Under the pieces are notes generated by a model that saw only the letters and a list, made by a program, of their open reading frames with translations, was not told the origin of the DNA and made no database searches. A stretch of DNA of 64,000 bases from assembly GCA_039619475.1 (NCBI GenBank), contig CM077115.1:443456792-443520791 (forward strand), in the 5' to 3' direction. Numbering within the stretch: the first letter of the stretch is position 1; each line of letters opens with the position of its first letter. The stretch comes from Icerya purchasi (lineage: Eukaryota > Arthropoda > Insecta > Hemiptera > Monophlebidae). Made by a program: the position numbers and the translations under genes. Below, one piece after another: positions 61,729 to 64,000 of this stretch.

Positions 61729-61854
61729 CCAGTTCGGATTCGTTTTAGACAAATAATGAAAGTTCCAATTACTAACGTCATAATTACTTTTAAAGATGCC
61801 TTCGTTCGAAGACAGAATCATTTTTGTTATTGGTCTAAAACGAATCCGAACTGG
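61729..61854. repeat. Perfect 22-bp inverted repeat, 82-bp spacer
   Basis: 61729-61750 and 61833-61854 are exact reverse complements; the shared part contains 'agttcggattcgttttagac'. Likeness extends a few more bases inward (aataa). It lies 10 bases after a poly-A run. It could be the end of a foldback or MITE. Confidence 0.75.
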
Positions 61855-62329
61855 TACAGAATCATGCACAAGCTATTCCACATTTATCAGTTGCAGAAGT
61901 TCTTGGTGCCTTTGATTCGTTTAGTTCGAGCTTGCACTGAACAGCATGGAGCTCAGTTTGAACATTTGTTATGTTAAATGAAATCAGTTTATTTAAATGT
62001 TTAAATACATATGTATACATTGTTGTTTGTCTGGATAATATTCACTTTATACAAGATTTCAGGAGACATTTTAGAGTTAAAAATAGGAGTTTCAGAAAAA
62101 ATGTTTCAAACAAAAGTTTCTTATTTATCAGGATGACGTCGGAATCGGTAAAAAAAAATATCTCATTTCATTTCAAAAAACTAACTTCCCGTTTCAACGG
62201 ATCACTTCCGGTGGGGGGCGGAACTCGAAAATATTTCCAATCGATGTGGCACAGTCAATTTACTAATATGATGAGACTCCGAATTTTTCATTTTACTAGG
62301 CGAACTTGGAACGACTCGCATACTTATTT

Positions 62330-62870
62330 TACTTTACTTTTATCCATTGACGTGCTGTGTACTGCAACACATGGGCACAGAGGTACAGACAAAACGAGTT
62401 TGGATACTGTGTCTAGGATATTCCATAATCTCCGAAAATTAAAGGGCAACTGAACCTTTTGTTTATTGTCTTCAAGGATTTCAGACATGGTGAATGGATA
62501 AAAGAACAGAACATTTGTCACAAACGGGAGGTCTGCTTTATTTAATACATGAGATTGAGATATTTTTGTGTACCAAATGCGCAGGCGGCATAATATAATT
62601 CCTTCTTTGCAGCTAGATCTCAATGAAGTACTCCAAAGTTTAGTATCTGCCGGAACTTGTTTAAAGTAGAAATTTCTTGCCAATATCTCAACAATTTGAT
62701 TTTTCGGCAGGGGTCTGGTTGTCGCACGCAAGTGTCTGATAGGCGTGCTAGTATGTCCGTAATCGGAAATGATACAACAATTTCTTCCGTTACAAGATCG
62801 TCAAGTTGATTTCCTACAATGCCCTTATGTACTGGAATACGGGTAAAGGTAATGCATTGGAGACGGTGCT
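62330..62870 (-). pseudogene. Decayed LINE: RNase H end and C-terminal tail
   Basis: On the minus strand the sequence begins ITFTRIPVHKGIVGNQLDDLVTEEIV (about 62855-62780), the final RNase H region (usual form W.PGHKGI.GNE.AD.LA). It continues SFPITDILARLSDT, then after a frame change SSCKEGIILCRLRIWYTKISQSHVLNKADLPFVTN (about 62617-62520), the tail seen in RNase H-bearing LINEs as EE..LCRLRIGHT...HS.L. Next comes a degraded knuckle, SEILED. The plus-strand frame across the same bases (61971-62453) is a shadow. The RLRIGH-type tail likens it to the fragment at 15.1-15.8 kb. Confidence 0.58.
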
Positions 62871-63024
62871 CGATTTAACCACAATTCATCGAAATGTTGC
62901 ATATTTCGCCGAAGAAAAAAGAAAATTAGATTTTCAAGCATCATATTTAAATCATTTATTCTTCACCCTATTTTTGTTTCCCCAAAAAAATATCTATTGC
63001 ACGTCTTTATTTTGCTTCCTCCTC

Positions 63025-63055
<31 letters not shown>

Positions 63056-64000
63056 TTGATGCCAACTCCAAAAAATTAATGTTGTATAAGAATTACGATA
63101 TCACCTTAAGTTATATCACTCTGATATATGTATATATTTTATCGGGAGTAATTGTTTTTTACTTTTTAGTGCATTTTTAAATTTTTATAATAAACCTTGA
63201 AGTCGGTATTTATTTTTTGTAAAAAAAGCATTTTATTTTTTACTTTTTAGTGCATTTTTATTCAATTAAATTAAAACATTTATTTCCACGGTAAAAACAC
63301 CAAAAGCTACATTTCCATGGTAATTTGGCAAATTTATAGTATTTTGAGTCAATAAATCTAATCCGACGGTGAAAACAATCATGAATGAAAAGCATCCAAA
63401 AAGCTTCAATCTCCCGCATTATTAAGGATAACTCAAAAACTATCAGTCAGACCTTGATCAAATTTAAATGGGACCACATGACAAACACCACCTTTCAAAT
63501 AAAAGAAGAATCATCAAAATCGATTCATCTAGAAGAAAGTTCTGCGGTAACACACATAAAAAAATAAAAAATAAAAAAATAAAAAAATACAGTCGAATTG
63601 AATACCTCCTCCTTTTTTGAAGTCGGTTAAAAAACAGTATCATTCAAATATCTGACAACACTGGATAGTCACCAAACATAGCAGCAATGTAACAACAACC
63701 TTTTTTTCTATTAACTTCACATAGTATTTAACATTTCAAATTTTCCCATATAAACTCGAATTAAACCGAAAATCAGATCCGTCTCTTTAATTTCAGCATT
63801 AATTTGAATGCGAGATATTTGAAGCTAGTTATTTATTAAAATATATACATTAAAAAAAAAGAAAAAGAAATTTCCACGATGTTTCAAAAATAGTATATAG
63901 CTTAAACGTATTACAACTAAACATATCGAAAAACCCCATTACAATTTTATTATATTTGCCGAGTCTGGCCAAGACAAACTATTTCCGTGGCTCATAATTC
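62871..64000. other. No recognisable gene
   Basis: AT-rich, with an A-run (63026-63051), a repeated 'tactttttagtgcatttttat' phrase (about 63159 and 63241) and an A/T simple run near 63565. Nothing codes convincingly. Confidence 0.45.

Noticed and set aside
61971..62453. 160-codon plus-strand open frame
   Set aside because: It overlaps the minus-strand LINE tail, which has recognisable motifs; the plus-strand peptide has none.

Overview
The window looks like a piece of an AT-rich insect nuclear genome. The evidence is intron-style splice sites around one animal gene exon, long AT-rich non-coding stretches, and decayed insect-type transposons: mariner, hAT, Jockey-like, I-like and RTE-like elements. 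There are no bacterial operons, rRNA genes or CRISPR arrays.

Host gene content is very low. The one convincing host exon is at 6154-6391 on the minus strand. It carries the start codon and first 58 residues of a MICAL protein, the flavin monooxygenase that oxidises actin. A clean acceptor precedes it and a clean phase-0 donor follows it. I could not find the next coding exon in 1-6153, so that stretch is read as the start of a long intron. Everything above 6392 would then be 5' UTR intron, upstream exons, promoter or intergenic DNA of that gene, plus transposons. I recognise no second host gene.

Layout. 1-6153: probable Mical intron with a 42-bp-arm hairpin inside a wider inverted repeat, a possible promoter-like stretch and a (TA)n tract. 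6154-6391: Mical exon. 6.4-25 kb: decayed LINE fragments (6.95, 9.95, 12.1, 15.1 and 19.7 kb), a 217-bp foldback at 11.5 kb and an 801-bp mariner deletion derivative at 24.7 kb. 25.5-30.4 kb: mostly empty AT-rich DNA. 30.4-31.7 kb: a 1,289-bp Tc1/mariner-superfamily element. 36.0-37.0 kb: an unclassified 533-bp element with repeated end motifs, next to a small insertion and an RTE tail. 38.7-43.8 kb: three hAT-type elements with 8-bp duplications, an intact-frame I-like LINE fragment and a tRNA-like SINE head. 44.9-47.0 kb: a 5'-truncated Jockey-like LINE with an open frame and a perfect 13-bp target duplication, the youngest-looking insertion. 48.4-53.0 kb: more LINE scraps and a minisatellite. 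59.3-61.3 kb: a 1,287-bp mauritiana-type mariner with three nonsense codons, lying between two oppositely oriented I-like fragments. 62.3-62.9 kb: a further decayed RNase H-bearing LINE.

The genes do not form a pathway. The window is best read as one host exon plus a layered record of transposition. The candidates for something undescribed are the 533-bp element at 36 kb, the foldbacks at 1.1 and 11.5 kb, and the inverted-repeat unit at 43.1 kb.
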